DNA of 64,000 nt from JAAELZ01 sp965209105 (GCA_965209105.1 CBDBQB010000036.1:1-64000); one strand, 5' to 3'; positions 17,979 through 28,143 are shown, counted from the first letter of the stretch. Notes: generated from the letters alone by a model not told the origin. Program-made: numbers and translations.

Positions 17979-19052
17979 ATGAAATTTTTTCGGCTCAATC
18001 CATCTAACTCCGTATCAGGCCAAAGAACACGTAAGCCCGTGGTCAAAAAGTCTGTCGCCAAAAAATTGGCTAAACGGATTAAACCGGATCCCCGTACCCC
18101 CCTAAAAGAATATACGCAGTTTGAAGGCTATACCATTGGAAAACTAATCGGCCGTGGTAGTTTTAGTTTAGTCTATCAAGCTCACGAAGAGCCTAGCGGT
18201 AGTGAAGTTGTTATTAAGGAGTATTTCCCTAAACATTTTTCCAAGCGTTTACCTGACGACACCATCACACCGCTTGATGGCAAAAAATTGTTCACTTTTA
18301 CCGAAGGTTTTAATCAGTTTTTTAATGAGGCAATGGCACTCAGAAAAATCAGCCATCCTAATGTGCTTAAAACCCACAATATGTTTCGCGCCAATCGGAC
18401 GGCTTATTTGGTCTCGCTTCACAAAGGCGGGCGTGACCTGAAATGGTTTTTATCCTCTGTGAATGAATCCATGGATCAAGCATTGATCTATCAGGTATTT
18501 ATGCCTCTGCTAAGCGCCTTGCATTTTTTACACGATGCTGAACTTCTACATCTAGATATCAAACCTGCGAACATTCTGCTGCAGCCAAATCGCGAACCCT
18601 TGTTATTGGATTTCGGTGCTGCCCAAGCAATGACCAGCCGCAAACGCATAAGCCGAATGCAGACTCTCACACACGGTTTCGCGCCCCCCGAACAATATGA
18701 TCGTAATCGTGCGCTTGGCCCTTGGACTGATATTTATGCGGTTGCTGCAACCCTATTTTACGGCATCGCCTGCAAACCGCCGGTCAAATCTAGAGACAGT
18801 AAATCCAAAAACCAGCTGTCCACCGCAAAGTTTGGTAAGCATTATGATTACGAACTCATTTCAGCCGTTAATCGTGCGCTCTCTTATACAGCTGAAAATC
18901 GTTACGACAATGTTGATGATTTTGCCAAGGCGCTACTCGCCGGTTCACAGTGGAAGTCCTTACGCGATTACGAAGTTCAAGCGATGAATTACGATCGCTT
19001 TGAGCTAAGTGCTCGCCAATCGCAAAGTGATTTGGCTGCCTCTGTCGCGTAG
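17979..19052 (+). CDS. Hanks-type Ser/Thr protein kinase
   Basis: This 357-aa cytoplasmic kinase has no membrane segment. A basic N-terminus of about 45 aa precedes the catalytic domain (about 49-320). Visible are the Gly loop GRGSFS (58-63), ATP-anchoring K80 (VVIKEY), the helix-C Glu E117, a catalytic loop HLDIKPANIL (HLD in place of HRD; D193, N198), DFG (211-213), APPEQY in place of APE, and D251 (WTDIYA). All key residues are present, so it is probably active. A paralogue of equal length lies at 43706-44772, where it is frameshifted. The substrate is unknown. Confidence 0.92.
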   Translation: MKFFRLNPSNSVSGQRTRKPVVKKSVAKKLAKRIKPDPRTPLKEYTQFEGYTIGKLIGRGSFSLVYQAHEEPSGSEVVIKEYFPKHFSKRLPDDTITPLDGKKLFTFTEGFNQFFNEAMALRKISHPNVLKTHNMFRANRTAYLVSLHKGGRDLKWFLSSVNESMDQALIYQVFMPLLSALHFLHDAELLHLDIKPANILLQPNREPLLLDFGAAQAMTSRKRISRMQTLTHGFAPPEQYDRNRALGPWTDIYAVAATLFYGIACKPPVKSRDSKSKNQLSTAKFGKHYDYELISAVNRALSYTAENRYDNVDDFAKALLAGSQWKSLRDYEVQAMNYDRFELSARQSQSDLAASVA

Positions 19053-19143
19053 ACGTTCCCAGCCACGCTGGTTCTTCAAGCACACCCTTTAATTTCGCCC
19101 CTAATCTAGCTTTAATCAAAGCACCCCCCTCCTTTAATTACAC

Positions 19144-19986
19144 TTGCCGTACACAACGTTAATCTCTGCTAGGCAACTTGCCGCTGAATACGGCACTTGC
19201 CTGATTATTGATTGCAGGTTTTCCTTAGGCAAGCCTCGTTTAGGCGCGCAAACCTATCAAGATGGACATCTGCCGAATGCTGTATACGCGGATTTAGATT
19301 TAGACCTGTCTAGCAAAATTACCGCATTAACTGGGCGTCATCCCTTACCCAATTTTACGCAACTTGTACGCAAACTTCGCGACTGGGGTGTGAGTAATGA
19401 CTCACAGGTCGTCGTGTATGACGATGTCAGTGGCGGTTTCGCTTCTAGATTATGGTGGTTACTGCGTACGCTTGGACATTCAAATGTTGCCGTTTTAAAT
19501 GGTGGCATTCAAGCTTGGGAAATGGCCGGGCAAATCATCACCAAATCAATCGAATCACCAAACTCTGGTTCTTTTGCCGGCCAAGCCAACCAGTCCGCAT
19601 GGTGTGATGTTGATACGCTACAAACTCAGCTTAAACAAGCAAATTGCGTATTGATTGATGCACGCGCGGCAGAGCGTTTCAGCGGCGAGGACGAGCCTAT
19701 CGATCCGATCGCTGGACACATTCCAGGTGCTGTCAATCTACCGGTGGCTGAAACGCTCGACAAGGAGGGGACTTTCCTTGACCCGCTCACTATCCGAGCT
19801 AGATACCTAAACGCGATGAGGGATATTCCATCAAATCGGGTCATTCATAGCTGTGGTTCAGGTGTATTCGCCTGTATGGGTGTACTGGCAATGGAATACG
19901 CGGGTCTTGCTGGCTCTAAAATTTACCCCGGTTCGTGGAGCGAATGGATTCTAGACCCACAACGCCCTATCGCCACTGGCGAATAA
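19144..19986 (+). CDS. sseA: Thiosulfate/3-mercaptopyruvate sulfurtransferase (two rhodanese domains)
   Basis: This 280-aa protein has an N-terminal inactive rhodanese domain (about 5-135) and a C-terminal catalytic one (about 155-275). The active loop is CGSGVFAC (C237), close to the CGSGVTA type of mercaptopyruvate sulfurtransferases. It transfers sulfane sulfur to thiol acceptors or cyanide and acts in the cytoplasm. The start is TTG 19144 with no clear Shine-Dalgarno sequence, but homology begins at residue 5. It runs convergently into gyrB with only 2 nt between the genes. Confidence 0.92.
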   Translation: MPYTTLISARQLAAEYGTCLIIDCRFSLGKPRLGAQTYQDGHLPNAVYADLDLDLSSKITALTGRHPLPNFTQLVRKLRDWGVSNDSQVVVYDDVSGGFASRLWWLLRTLGHSNVAVLNGGIQAWEMAGQIITKSIESPNSGSFAGQANQSAWCDVDTLQTQLKQANCVLIDARAAERFSGEDEPIDPIAGHIPGAVNLPVAETLDKEGTFLDPLTIRARYLNAMRDIPSNRVIHSCGSGVFACMGVLAMEYAGLAGSKIYPGSWSEWILDPQRPIATGE

Positions 19987-19988
19987 GG

Positions 19989-22406
19989 CTATACGTCTAA
20001 ATTGGATACGTTAAATGCGTTTCGTTCGATAAAGTCACGTCGTGGTTCAACCTGATCGCCCATTAATATAGTAAAGGTTTCGTCCGCACTCACTGAATCT
20101 TCAATATTGACTTGCAATAATCGACGCGAAGCTGGATCCATTGTGGTTTCCCAAAGTTGCTCCGGATTCATCTCACCCAAGCCCTTATACCGTTGAATAT
20201 ACAAGCCTTTACGAGCTTGCTTCATCAACCATTCCAAGCCTTCTTTAAAGCGAGCGACCTCCTCGGCTTGATCACCGCGCGCCATCGTCAGCGGTTGACC
20301 GTCAAAAACTGATATGCGCGCACCATAGGCAACCAAGGTTCGATACTCGGCGCTATCAAAAAAGCTCGATTCAAGCCTCGCAAAATTAGTCAAGCCGTGA
20401 CGATAACGCTCTATTTCCAAGCCAAGCTGAGCGGGTGAGTCTTCGCTAATTTCTGACATGGCGGGACGAATTTGATACTTGCCACCTTCAATTGGCACCA
20501 CCTTTAGTTCTTCTTGTAGCTGCTCAGCGACGAGCTTGAGTTTCTTCTTATCATCAAAATCCTCGCGTGTAATCGGCGGGATACGCGCCAAGGCATCCAA
20601 TACCTGCGCATCATAATGTTGCGACAAACGTTCAAGCATCGCTGTCGTGGCGTAGTACTCATGCGCAAGGGTCTTTAAAGCTTCGCCCTCTAGCATTACA
20701 TCGTTGGCGGTAATTTTCGTCCCGTCCAGCGCAATGCTGAGCAAATATTCACGTAAAGCAGGGTCATCTTTTAAATACAACTCGCGCTTTTTAGCCTTCA
20801 CTTTATACAGCGGCGGTTGAGCGATATAGACGTAACCCCTCTCAATCAGCGCAGGCATCTGCCTAAACAAGAAGGTTAGCAACAAAGTGCGAATATGCGA
20901 GCCATCCACATCCGCATCCGTCATCAGAATAATTCGGTGATAACGCAATTTGTCTGGATCAAAATCTTCCTTGCCGATCCCTGTGCCCAGCGCCGTAATT
21001 AAGGTGGTGACTTCTTCAGAAGACAGCATCTTATCGAAGCGCGCTTTTTCTACATTTAGAATCTTGCCCTTCAAGGGCAAAATGGCTTGCGTACGACGAT
21101 CACGCGCCTGTTTGGCCGACCCACCCGCTGAATCGCCCTCGACTAAGTACAATTCACACAAACTAGGGTCTTTCTCCTGACAATCCGCCAATTTACCCGG
21201 CAAGCCGCCTAAATCTAGGGCGCTCTTTCTGCGCGTCATATCACGTGCTTTACGCGCGGCTTCACGCGCAGTGGCGGATTCAACAATGCGTTGAACGATA
21301 ACCTTTGCCTCGGCAGGGTTTTCTTGCAAGAAATCATTGAAACGATCTGACAGCAATGATTCAACCGGCGCCCGCACCTCCGAAGACACTAGCTTATCCT
21401 TAGTCTGGGACGAGAACTTTGGATCAGGCACTTTAACCGATAATACCGCCGTGATCCCTTCCCGGCAGTCGTCTCCTGTCAGTGACACCTTGGCTCTTTT
21501 ATCTAGGCCAGTTGAAGTCGCATATTTCGTCAAAGTACGCGTTAGCGCTGCACGAAACCCTGCCAAATGTGCGCCACCATCGCGCTGTGGAATATTATTG
21601 GTAAAGCACGAGACGTTTTCCTGATAAGAATCATTCCATTGAAACGCGGCCTCCACCTCAACATCATTCTTCTCTGCTTGCATATGAAAGATGCTGGGAT
21701 GGATCGCTGTTTTTTGTCTATTTCGATACTCGACAAACGCACGGATACCGCCCTCATAATGGAATACCTTTTCTGCTTGATTACGCTCGTCATACAGCTC
21801 GATGTGAATCCCAGAGTTTAAAAAGGACAGCTCGCGTAAACGCTTAACCAATATATCAAAATGAAACAAAATATTGGTAAAAATAGTCGCACTGGGCTTG
21901 AAAGTAACCACTGTGCCGGTTCGATCTGATTTGCCGACTATGGCCAAATCAGCTTCTGGCACGCCCAGTTTATAGTGCTGTTCGTATTCATTTCCTTCAC
22001 GGTAGATCGTCAGCTTAAGGTGATCCGACAAGGCATTGACGACCGAGACTCCAACGCCATGTAAACCGCCCGACACCTTATACGCGTTTTGGTCAAACTT
22101 GCCGCCCGCGTGAAGCACCGTCATGATCACTTCCGCGGCTGATTTTCCCTCATCTTTTAATATGCCCGTCGGAATACCGCGCCCGTCATCCTCAACCGTA
22201 ATTGACTCGCCCGCGTGAATTCGTACGGTAATTTTGCTGCAGTGTCCGGCTAAGGCTTCATCGATAGAGTTATCCACCACCTCAAACACCATGTGGTGCA
22301 GGCCCGTGCCATCGTCGGTATCCCCGATATACATGCCCGGACGCTTACGCACGGCGTCGAGACCTTTAAGGACTTTTATATTGTCGGAACCGTAGTCTTC
22401 AGACAT
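19989..22406 (-). CDS. gyrB: DNA gyrase subunit B
   Basis: GyrB is the ATPase subunit that powers negative supercoiling. From ATG 22406 (MSEDYGSD) it has 805 aa; a GTG three codons earlier is possible. The GHKL ATPase shows EVVDNSIDEALAG, DDGRGIP and GGLHGVGVSVVNALS. TOPRIM shows EGDSAGGSAKQARDRR, PLKGKILNVEKA and DADVDGSHIR. The C-terminus ends FIERNAFNVSNLDV, as in other proteobacteria. The usual upstream genes dnaA, dnaN and recF are absent, so gyrB is transcribed alone here. Confidence 0.97.
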   Translation of the reverse strand: MSEDYGSDNIKVLKGLDAVRKRPGMYIGDTDDGTGLHHMVFEVVDNSIDEALAGHCSKITVRIHAGESITVEDDGRGIPTGILKDEGKSAAEVIMTVLHAGGKFDQNAYKVSGGLHGVGVSVVNALSDHLKLTIYREGNEYEQHYKLGVPEADLAIVGKSDRTGTVVTFKPSATIFTNILFHFDILVKRLRELSFLNSGIHIELYDERNQAEKVFHYEGGIRAFVEYRNRQKTAIHPSIFHMQAEKNDVEVEAAFQWNDSYQENVSCFTNNIPQRDGGAHLAGFRAALTRTLTKYATSTGLDKRAKVSLTGDDCREGITAVLSVKVPDPKFSSQTKDKLVSSEVRAPVESLLSDRFNDFLQENPAEAKVIVQRIVESATAREAARKARDMTRRKSALDLGGLPGKLADCQEKDPSLCELYLVEGDSAGGSAKQARDRRTQAILPLKGKILNVEKARFDKMLSSEEVTTLITALGTGIGKEDFDPDKLRYHRIILMTDADVDGSHIRTLLLTFLFRQMPALIERGYVYIAQPPLYKVKAKKRELYLKDDPALREYLLSIALDGTKITANDVMLEGEALKTLAHEYYATTAMLERLSQHYDAQVLDALARIPPITREDFDDKKKLKLVAEQLQEELKVVPIEGGKYQIRPAMSEISEDSPAQLGLEIERYRHGLTNFARLESSFFDSAEYRTLVAYGARISVFDGQPLTMARGDQAEEVARFKEGLEWLMKQARKGLYIQRYKGLGEMNPEQLWETTMDPASRRLLQVNIEDSVSADETFTILMGDQVEPRRDFIERNAFNVSNLDV

Positions 22407-22900
22407 GCAAAACACCGCTAATTTAGAGCCCAGAATTATACCATAGGCAGTGCTATTTCGTATTTCTAAATTTCATTTTATGTCGTTGTTTTAAATGAAT
22501 ATTATTGGCTTTTCTCCGCCGTAAAAAATTTATCGGATTGGCACGGCATCGCCGACTTTTTTGAGGAGGGTCGCGCAAATTTAGGTCAACACTCTGCCCT
22601 GCAAAAACCAGCCGAAATCTTCACTTGAGGCCTCAACATATTGTAGTGAGCGCAGCGCGGCATTCTACGATCACAAAATCACTGGGTACTGGATAGCTTC
22701 ACCAAAGGTTCGCAGAGGCCGAAAAATATTAGCAAAACCCCAAATGCACCCCAACTTAATACTAGATTATCGAGCAGATATGGACGGAAATAAGACTCAG
22801 ATGATCGACCCAAACCATGCAATTCAATTGTGATTATCTTTCAAGACCGCTATTATCAATTTCCAAATCACCCTTTTACTGATCAGACCCTTTTCCCGCC
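22407..22900. other. Intergenic region between gyrB and the CopZ-like gene
   Basis: About 490 bp without a supported gene. It must contain the gyrB promoter (not located) and holds the promoter predicted at 22828-22856 for the rightward gene. No repeat or RNA gene is recognised. Confidence 0.4.
22828..22856 (+). promoter_or_regulatory. Predicted sigma-70 promoter of the CopZ-like gene
   Basis: TTGTGA and TATTAT are separated by 17 nt, with a predicted start about 38 nt before ATG 22901. It is a close match to the consensus. Confidence 0.55.
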
Positions 22901-23323
22901 ATGACCGACTGCTGCGACCCAAAGCCCCCTAGCGCCGCAAAGAAACTCGCCTGCCCTGTGTGTCAGCAGCTTGCCAATACCCTCCCCTCGTCAACCGTAG
23001 CACTCCACATAAAACGCCCCTGGGCGAATGCGCTGGGTAATCAAAACATCTATTTTTGTGGTTCTAGCCACTGCGATACCGTCTATTTTGGCGACGAGGG
23101 ATTGTCTATTCGTCAAAACGAGATGCGCACCGAGGTCGGCATTAAGGCAAGCAATGATGCGTCTGCGACCGTCTGTTATTGTTTCGGTGTGTCGTTTAGT
23201 GCGGCCAAGGAAAACCCCGATCTGCGTAAGTTCGTTGTTGAGCAAACCCGTAAAAAAGTCTGCGCTTGCGCGGTTGTCAATCCTGCTGGACGCTGCTGCT
23301 TGAAGGATTTTCCTAAAGTTTAG
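22901..23323 (+). CDS. CopZ-like zinc/[2Fe-2S] cysteine-rich protein
   Basis: This 140-aa Cys-rich protein has MTDCCDP, CPVC, CGSSHCDTVYFGDEG, CYCFG, VCACAV and CCLKDF. This arrangement matches the N-terminal zinc plus BFD-like [2Fe-2S] module known from Archaeoglobus CopZ; the heavy-metal-associated domain of the full CopZ is missing. Known relatives deliver or reduce copper, but stand-alone forms are uncharacterised. No copper ATPase is nearby, so the partner is unknown. It is transcribed alone between divergent gyrB and convergent holA. Confidence 0.75.
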   Translation: MTDCCDPKPPSAAKKLACPVCQQLANTLPSSTVALHIKRPWANALGNQNIYFCGSSHCDTVYFGDEGLSIRQNEMRTEVGIKASNDASATVCYCFGVSFSAAKENPDLRKFVVEQTRKKVCACAVVNPAGRCCLKDFPKV

Positions 23324-23344
23324 TTCGGCCGTATTAGACGCCGC

Positions 23345-24367
23345 CTAACGAAGCATGCTCGCCCTGCCACCGAGCGCCAGCCCTAGGCGTTCGATTTCTT
23401 CCCAAATATCTTTGTTATTGAGGCCACGCTGCCCTTTAACCATGGCATCTAGATCAGCCATCTTGCTGTGAATTCTTTGCCAGCCGATATGACTGACGCG
23501 TGCCAGCGCACCGTTGACCAATCGCTCGCGACTGGACCAAATCCCCAAGCGTTTGAATAGGGGTTGTATCTGCTGCCCCATCGCCTTGGCATAGGACAAA
23601 TCAAGCAGCTTGGTGGTTTCTCGAATCAAGGCCGCGATGATCAAAATCGGCTCCGTTTTCTCGCCTTTTAAGCTGCCTAATATTCGCACTGCGCGAGCCG
23701 ATTCGCCGGCTAGACAAGCGTCTACAAAGGCAAAGCTGGTGAATCTTGCTTGGTCTGAAATGAGCGCCTGAACTAGATCGGCGCTGAGTGTCTGCCCTTC
23801 GCTATGCAAGCGCAAAAAATTGATTTCCTGCGCTGCCGCTAACAAATTTCCTTCAACGTAATGAGCAATCAGCTTCGCCACCCCGGGATCGGCATTGATG
23901 CCTGATTTTTTAAGACGCTCATCAATCCAGCCAACGATTTGGTAGGTTTGAACCTTGGCTGCTTCAACGCTCGCTCCAGCGGACGCTAAGGCTTTAAACC
24001 ACTTGCTGTTTTGCGCGCGCTTGTCTATTTCTCCACTGATCACCAGCAACACCGTATCTGGCGGTGGCTTTTCGCAATGAGCAATCAAGGTTTTAGCGCC
24101 TTTATCGCCTGGGCGCCCAGTCGGCATGCGTAACTCAATGACGCGCTTTTGCGCGAATAGAGACATGGCCTGACCGCTGGCCAATAAGCTATCCCAATCA
24201 AAGCCTTGTTCAACCGATAGCTTTTCACGCTCAAGGTAGCCATGTTCACGACAAGCCTCACGCAAGTCGTTAAGCGCCTCTTCGATAATCAGAGGCTCGG
24301 CACCAAATAAATGATAGACCGGCGAAAGCTCAGTTTGCTTTGCCAGTTGGTAGGGAGAGCATTTCAA
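23345..24367 (-). CDS. holA: DNA polymerase III subunit delta
   Basis: HolA is the wrench subunit of the clamp loader that opens the sliding clamp. The 340-aa product is of normal length, with YHLFGAEPLIIEEAL at the N-terminus, the region around TVLLVISGEIDKRAQNSKWF, and the C-terminal helical domain. No Walker motif is expected for delta. The order leuS-lptE-holA (leftward) is a conserved proteobacterial arrangement, which supports the call. Confidence 0.95.
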   Translation of the reverse strand: MKCSPYQLAKQTELSPVYHLFGAEPLIIEEALNDLREACREHGYLEREKLSVEQGFDWDSLLASGQAMSLFAQKRVIELRMPTGRPGDKGAKTLIAHCEKPPPDTVLLVISGEIDKRAQNSKWFKALASAGASVEAAKVQTYQIVGWIDERLKKSGINADPGVAKLIAHYVEGNLLAAAQEINFLRLHSEGQTLSADLVQALISDQARFTSFAFVDACLAGESARAVRILGSLKGEKTEPILIIAALIRETTKLLDLSYAKAMGQQIQPLFKRLGIWSSRERLVNGALARVSHIGWQRIHSKMADLDAMVKGQRGLNNKDIWEEIERLGLALGGRASMLR

Positions 24368-24415
24368 GAGACGCGAAGGGAAGGGTGCGCAACACTCAGT
24401 GCTGACGCCAAAGAT

Positions 24416-24901
24416 TTATTTAATCTTGCTGATCCGTCTGAGCATTTGTGCGACCACTTCTTTGAGCATATCGTCCTTTAAGAAAGTCTCTTTACGCTCA
24501 AACAATAGGATGTTCTCGGCATCATACTCTAGCGTGCGCGATTGGCTCACCCGATGCTTTTGCAAAGAATTTTTCTCCGCATCAAGCACTTCATATTCAA
24601 CCAGATACTTAAGGGTATAACTGCTTACGATGCCATTGCTGTCTGTGCCGTTTACATCTTTCTTATACTCGATGTTGCTTAAATCTAGCACCGCTGACCC
24701 CTGATCTGCTGCGACCAAAACAATATCACTGAACTCCAAACTCTTGCCCAATTGTTTAACCAAACCCGCGTCATCGCCAATGATATGAATCTGCTTTAGG
24801 CTGTCCGGCACGTTTATCTTGCCACGCAAATGAAAACCACAGGCGCTTAGGCTGAGGCCTAGCACTAAGACGATAAGTGAGCGAGAAATAATGGTCGACA
24901 T
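24416..24901 (-). CDS. lptE: LPS-assembly lipoprotein LptE
   Basis: This 161-aa outer-membrane lipoprotein has a signal peptide ending in the lipobox LSAC (C21), followed by GFHLRGK, the hallmark of LptE. LptE plugs and stabilises the LptD beta-barrel that inserts LPS into the outer leaflet. It lies 61 nt after leuS and 48 nt before holA, the usual context. Confidence 0.95.
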   Translation of the reverse strand: MSTIISRSLIVLVLGLSLSACGFHLRGKINVPDSLKQIHIIGDDAGLVKQLGKSLEFSDIVLVAADQGSAVLDLSNIEYKKDVNGTDSNGIVSSYTLKYLVEYEVLDAEKNSLQKHRVSQSRTLEYDAENILLFERKETFLKDDMLKEVVAQMLRRISKIK

Positions 24902-24962
24902 AACGATCTGTTTGAGTCTAGTTATTGTGGCGTATGATTATAGCGAGATATTAAGGGGATTG

Positions 24963-27431
24963 TCAGACAACTATGCTGACCAATCGGCCCGGCACGACAA
25001 TCACTTTTTTCACCACCTTACCTTCTATATGTCGTATCACACCCGCACAGGCGAGCGCGGCTTGTTCTATTTGTGCCTTGGACTCATCACGTGCCACTTC
25101 AATTTCATCGCGTTTTTTGCCGTTCACTTGCACGACCAAACTGATTGTGTCGGTTACCAAGGCCGACTCATCCAAGACTGGCCAAGCAGCGTCGATTACA
25201 TCACCCTCGGCGCCGATGGTTTGCCATAAGACATGTGCAATGTGCGGCACGATCGGCGAGAGCACCTTAATCATTAAAACATTGGCTTCGCAAAATGCCA
25301 TATCTAGGTCAGTATTCACGCCCAGTTGGAGTTTCTCAAGCGTGTTCAGCAATTCCATCGCAGCAGCGATCACTGTGTTGTACTGGTGCCGTCCAAAATC
25401 ATGCTCCAGCTTTTTAAACTGCGTGTGCAAAGTATTGCGTAAGGCACGTGCTGATTGGTCTTCTACCGCCGCCCAAGCATTGGTATCTAAGCTGGAAAGA
25501 TTTTGGCGCAAACTTTCTCGATGAGTATCGACCAGTGCCCACCAGCGTTTTACAAAACGGTGCGCTCCCGCCACCGCATCATCGTTCCACTCTAAAGATT
25601 GCTCAGGTGGCGCGGCAAACATCACAAATAACCGCACCGTATCCGTGCCGTATCGATCGATCATCGATTGAGGATCAACCGTATTGCCTTTAGATTTAGA
25701 CATCTTGGTGCCATCTTTCAGCACCATGCCCTGCGTCAACAAGCGCGTGAATGGCTCATCACTGTCGACCAAACCCTCATCGCGCATCAATTTATGAAAA
25801 AAGCGCGCGTAGAGTAAATGCAGGACGGCGTGTTCAATGCCGCCAACATATTGATCAACCGGCAACCAATAGTTCGCGCGCTCATCTAGCATCGCCGAAT
25901 CGTTGTCGGGGCAGGTATAACGTGCGTAGTACCACGACGATTCAAAAAAGGTGTCGAAGGTATCGGTTTCGCGATGCCCCGGTGCATCACTGCCTGGAAC
26001 GGGCGTGTTAATAAATTCAGGGTCGGATTTTATCGGCGAGTTGACGCCTGAAAACGCCACATCCTCGGGCAATCTAACGGGTAAATCTTCGACGGGTACC
26101 ACATGCAAGCCTTCCTTCTCATCATACACAATGGGGATCGGGCAGCCCCAATAGCGCTGCCGAGAGACGCCCCAATCGCGTAGACGATAGTTGACTTGAC
26201 GCGAGCCCTTGCCGGCGCGCTCCATCTGGTCGATAATCGCTTCAAAAGCCTGCGCAAAATCTAGGCCATCAAACTCGCCCGAATTTACCACACGGCCATC
26301 TTTGGCGGTAAATGCGCCCAGGGCAAAATCATGCGCTTCGCCGCCCACAGGCTCGATCACCGGACGAATTTCGATGTCGTGCTTGCGCGCAAATTCCCAA
26401 TCTCGATCATCGTGCGCCGGCACCGCCATAACCGCGCCTGTGCCATAGCCCATTAAGACAAAGTTAGCTGCCCAAATCTCTACGCGCTCACCCGACAAGG
26501 GATGTATCGCTTGGATGCCAAGGGGCATGCCCTTTTTCTCCATGGTCTCCATGTCCGCTTCCGAGGTTTTGACGTTTCGACAGGCATCGATAAACGAGGC
26601 CAGTACAGGATTATTTTCCGCTGCCGCGAGCGCCAAAGGGTGTTCCGCTGCCACCGAAACAAAGGTCACCCCCATAATCGTATCGGGTCGGGTGGTGTAA
26701 ACCGACAGCGGCGCATGACCGGGCACCTCAAAGCTAAATTCCAGCCCTTCAGAGCGGCCAATCCAGTTACGCTGCATGGTACGCACCGCATCCGGCCAGC
26801 CATCCAAACCTTCTATATCGTCGAGCAGCTCTTGCGCATATTTTGAAATCGCGATAAACCATTGGGGGATTTTCTTGCGCTCTACCGGCGCACCGGAGCG
26901 CCAGCCTTTGCCATCAACCACCTGTTCATTGGCCAGAACGGTTTGCTCAACCGGATCCCAGTTGACCTCGGCCATTTTCTTGTAAGCCAACCCTTTTTCG
27001 ACCAGTTTGGTGAAAAACCACTGCTCCCATTTGTAATACTGCGGCGTACAAGTCGCGAGTTCACGACTCCAGTCGTAAGCAAAGCCCAGGCGTTTGAGCT
27101 GCTTTTTCATGTAGGCGATATTCTCATACGTCCATTTAGCGGGCGGCATCTTGTGTTTAATCGCCGCATTTTCCGCAGGCAATCCGAATGCGTCCCAGCC
27201 CATCGGTTGCAGCACATTTTTGCCCAACATGCGCTGATAGCGACTGATTACATCGCCGATGGTGTAATTACGCACATGCCCCATATGCAGTTGCCCCGAG
27301 GGATAGGGCAGCATCGACAAACAATAAAATTTGGGCTTGTCGCTGTCTTCGCTGACTTTAAAGCTCTCAGCCTGCTCCCAATAAGCCTGCACATCAACTT
27401 CAATTCTAGCGAAATCATATTCCATTGGCAT
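24963..27431 (-). CDS. leuS: Leucyl-tRNA synthetase
   Basis: This 822-aa class I synthetase charges tRNA-Leu. The HIGH motif is HMGH (49-52). GWDAFGLPAENAA and the CP1 editing domain follow (TTRPDT and GTGAVMAVPAHDDRD visible). The KMSKS motif appears as KMSKSKGN, and the C-terminal anticodon-binding and zinc-less tail regions are complete. Two starts lie close together (ATG 27431 and ATG 27425, MEYDF). It heads leuS-lptE-holA and diverges from the CYTH gene. Confidence 0.97.
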   Translation of the reverse strand: MPMEYDFARIEVDVQAYWEQAESFKVSEDSDKPKFYCLSMLPYPSGQLHMGHVRNYTIGDVISRYQRMLGKNVLQPMGWDAFGLPAENAAIKHKMPPAKWTYENIAYMKKQLKRLGFAYDWSRELATCTPQYYKWEQWFFTKLVEKGLAYKKMAEVNWDPVEQTVLANEQVVDGKGWRSGAPVERKKIPQWFIAISKYAQELLDDIEGLDGWPDAVRTMQRNWIGRSEGLEFSFEVPGHAPLSVYTTRPDTIMGVTFVSVAAEHPLALAAAENNPVLASFIDACRNVKTSEADMETMEKKGMPLGIQAIHPLSGERVEIWAANFVLMGYGTGAVMAVPAHDDRDWEFARKHDIEIRPVIEPVGGEAHDFALGAFTAKDGRVVNSGEFDGLDFAQAFEAIIDQMERAGKGSRQVNYRLRDWGVSRQRYWGCPIPIVYDEKEGLHVVPVEDLPVRLPEDVAFSGVNSPIKSDPEFINTPVPGSDAPGHRETDTFDTFFESSWYYARYTCPDNDSAMLDERANYWLPVDQYVGGIEHAVLHLLYARFFHKLMRDEGLVDSDEPFTRLLTQGMVLKDGTKMSKSKGNTVDPQSMIDRYGTDTVRLFVMFAAPPEQSLEWNDDAVAGAHRFVKRWWALVDTHRESLRQNLSSLDTNAWAAVEDQSARALRNTLHTQFKKLEHDFGRHQYNTVIAAAMELLNTLEKLQLGVNTDLDMAFCEANVLMIKVLSPIVPHIAHVLWQTIGAEGDVIDAAWPVLDESALVTDTISLVVQVNGKKRDEIEVARDESKAQIEQAALACAGVIRHIEGKVVKKVIVVPGRLVSIVV

Positions 27432-27489
27432 GGGTCTTGGCGTAAATTATGCGCGTGTAATCTTTGAAGGTCGCGATTCTACCTTAAGC

Positions 27490-28143
27490 ATGTCTGTGAA
27501 ACACCACATCGAACAGGAAATAAAGCTCACTGCGCCCGACGCATCGACGCTTAACAATATACTCACCAGCCCCTTGCTTACTCGGGCACTTGAACCGGCA
27601 TATATGGTGGACGAACCGTTGCGCTTACACGCGCGCTATTACGACACCCATGATTGGGCCTTGTTCAAGCTTGGATGGTCGCTCAGAACACGTTTTGAAG
27701 GTGATGCCCATATTTGCGCACTCAAACGCAATCATTCGATCATCGGTGGGCATTCCCGCTGCGAGGAAATTGAGCAGCCCGTGGCGACTGCATTTAACTC
27801 GGTGGCTGATATTCCCTCTGGAACGATTGCAACAGCGATTTTATCTGCGCTCTCGCCAAAAACCCAATTGCTCACGCGTGTTAAGGTCAATATGCTGCGC
27901 AGCAAGCGATTGCTGCGTGTCGATCAAACCTTACTCGAACTGGCCAGCGATAGCGGCGAGATATTGGCCAATGGACGGGCCGTCCACCTTGACGAGCTTG
28001 AGTTAGAACTCATTGAAGGCGATATTCAAAACGCCGCCAGCATCGCCTTTGTAGATCAATTAATCGATCAATTTAAGCTACGCCCATCGAAATACTCTAA
28101 GCACCAAATAGGGCTTATGCAATACGATTTAATTGGACATTGA
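27490..28143 (+). CDS. CYTH-domain inorganic triphosphatase
   Basis: This 217-aa protein covers the CYTH triphosphate tunnel. Visible are EQEIKL (the ExExK motif) near the start, YYDTHDWAL, LRTRFEG, CALKR, RCEEIEQP and the C-terminal acidic strand LELELIEG. Characterised bacterial relatives hydrolyse tripolyphosphate, or in other branches make cAMP; triphosphatase is more likely. The start chosen is ATG 27490 (MSVKHHIEQEIKL). The longer frame from 27430 would overlap the divergent leuS start and is not needed. The stop codon TGA is the first triplet of the 7-bp tandem repeat. Confidence 0.85.
   Translation: MSVKHHIEQEIKLTAPDASTLNNILTSPLLTRALEPAYMVDEPLRLHARYYDTHDWALFKLGWSLRTRFEGDAHICALKRNHSIIGGHSRCEEIEQPVATAFNSVADIPSGTIATAILSALSPKTQLLTRVKVNMLRSKRLLRVDQTLLELASDSGEILANGRAVHLDELELELIEGDIQNAASIAFVDQLIDQFKLRPSKYSKHQIGLMQYDLIGH

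Noticed and set aside
24963..27467. Long open frames antisense to leuS
   Set aside because: They are shadows of codon bias in a large conserved gene; none has a ribosome-binding site or domain pattern.
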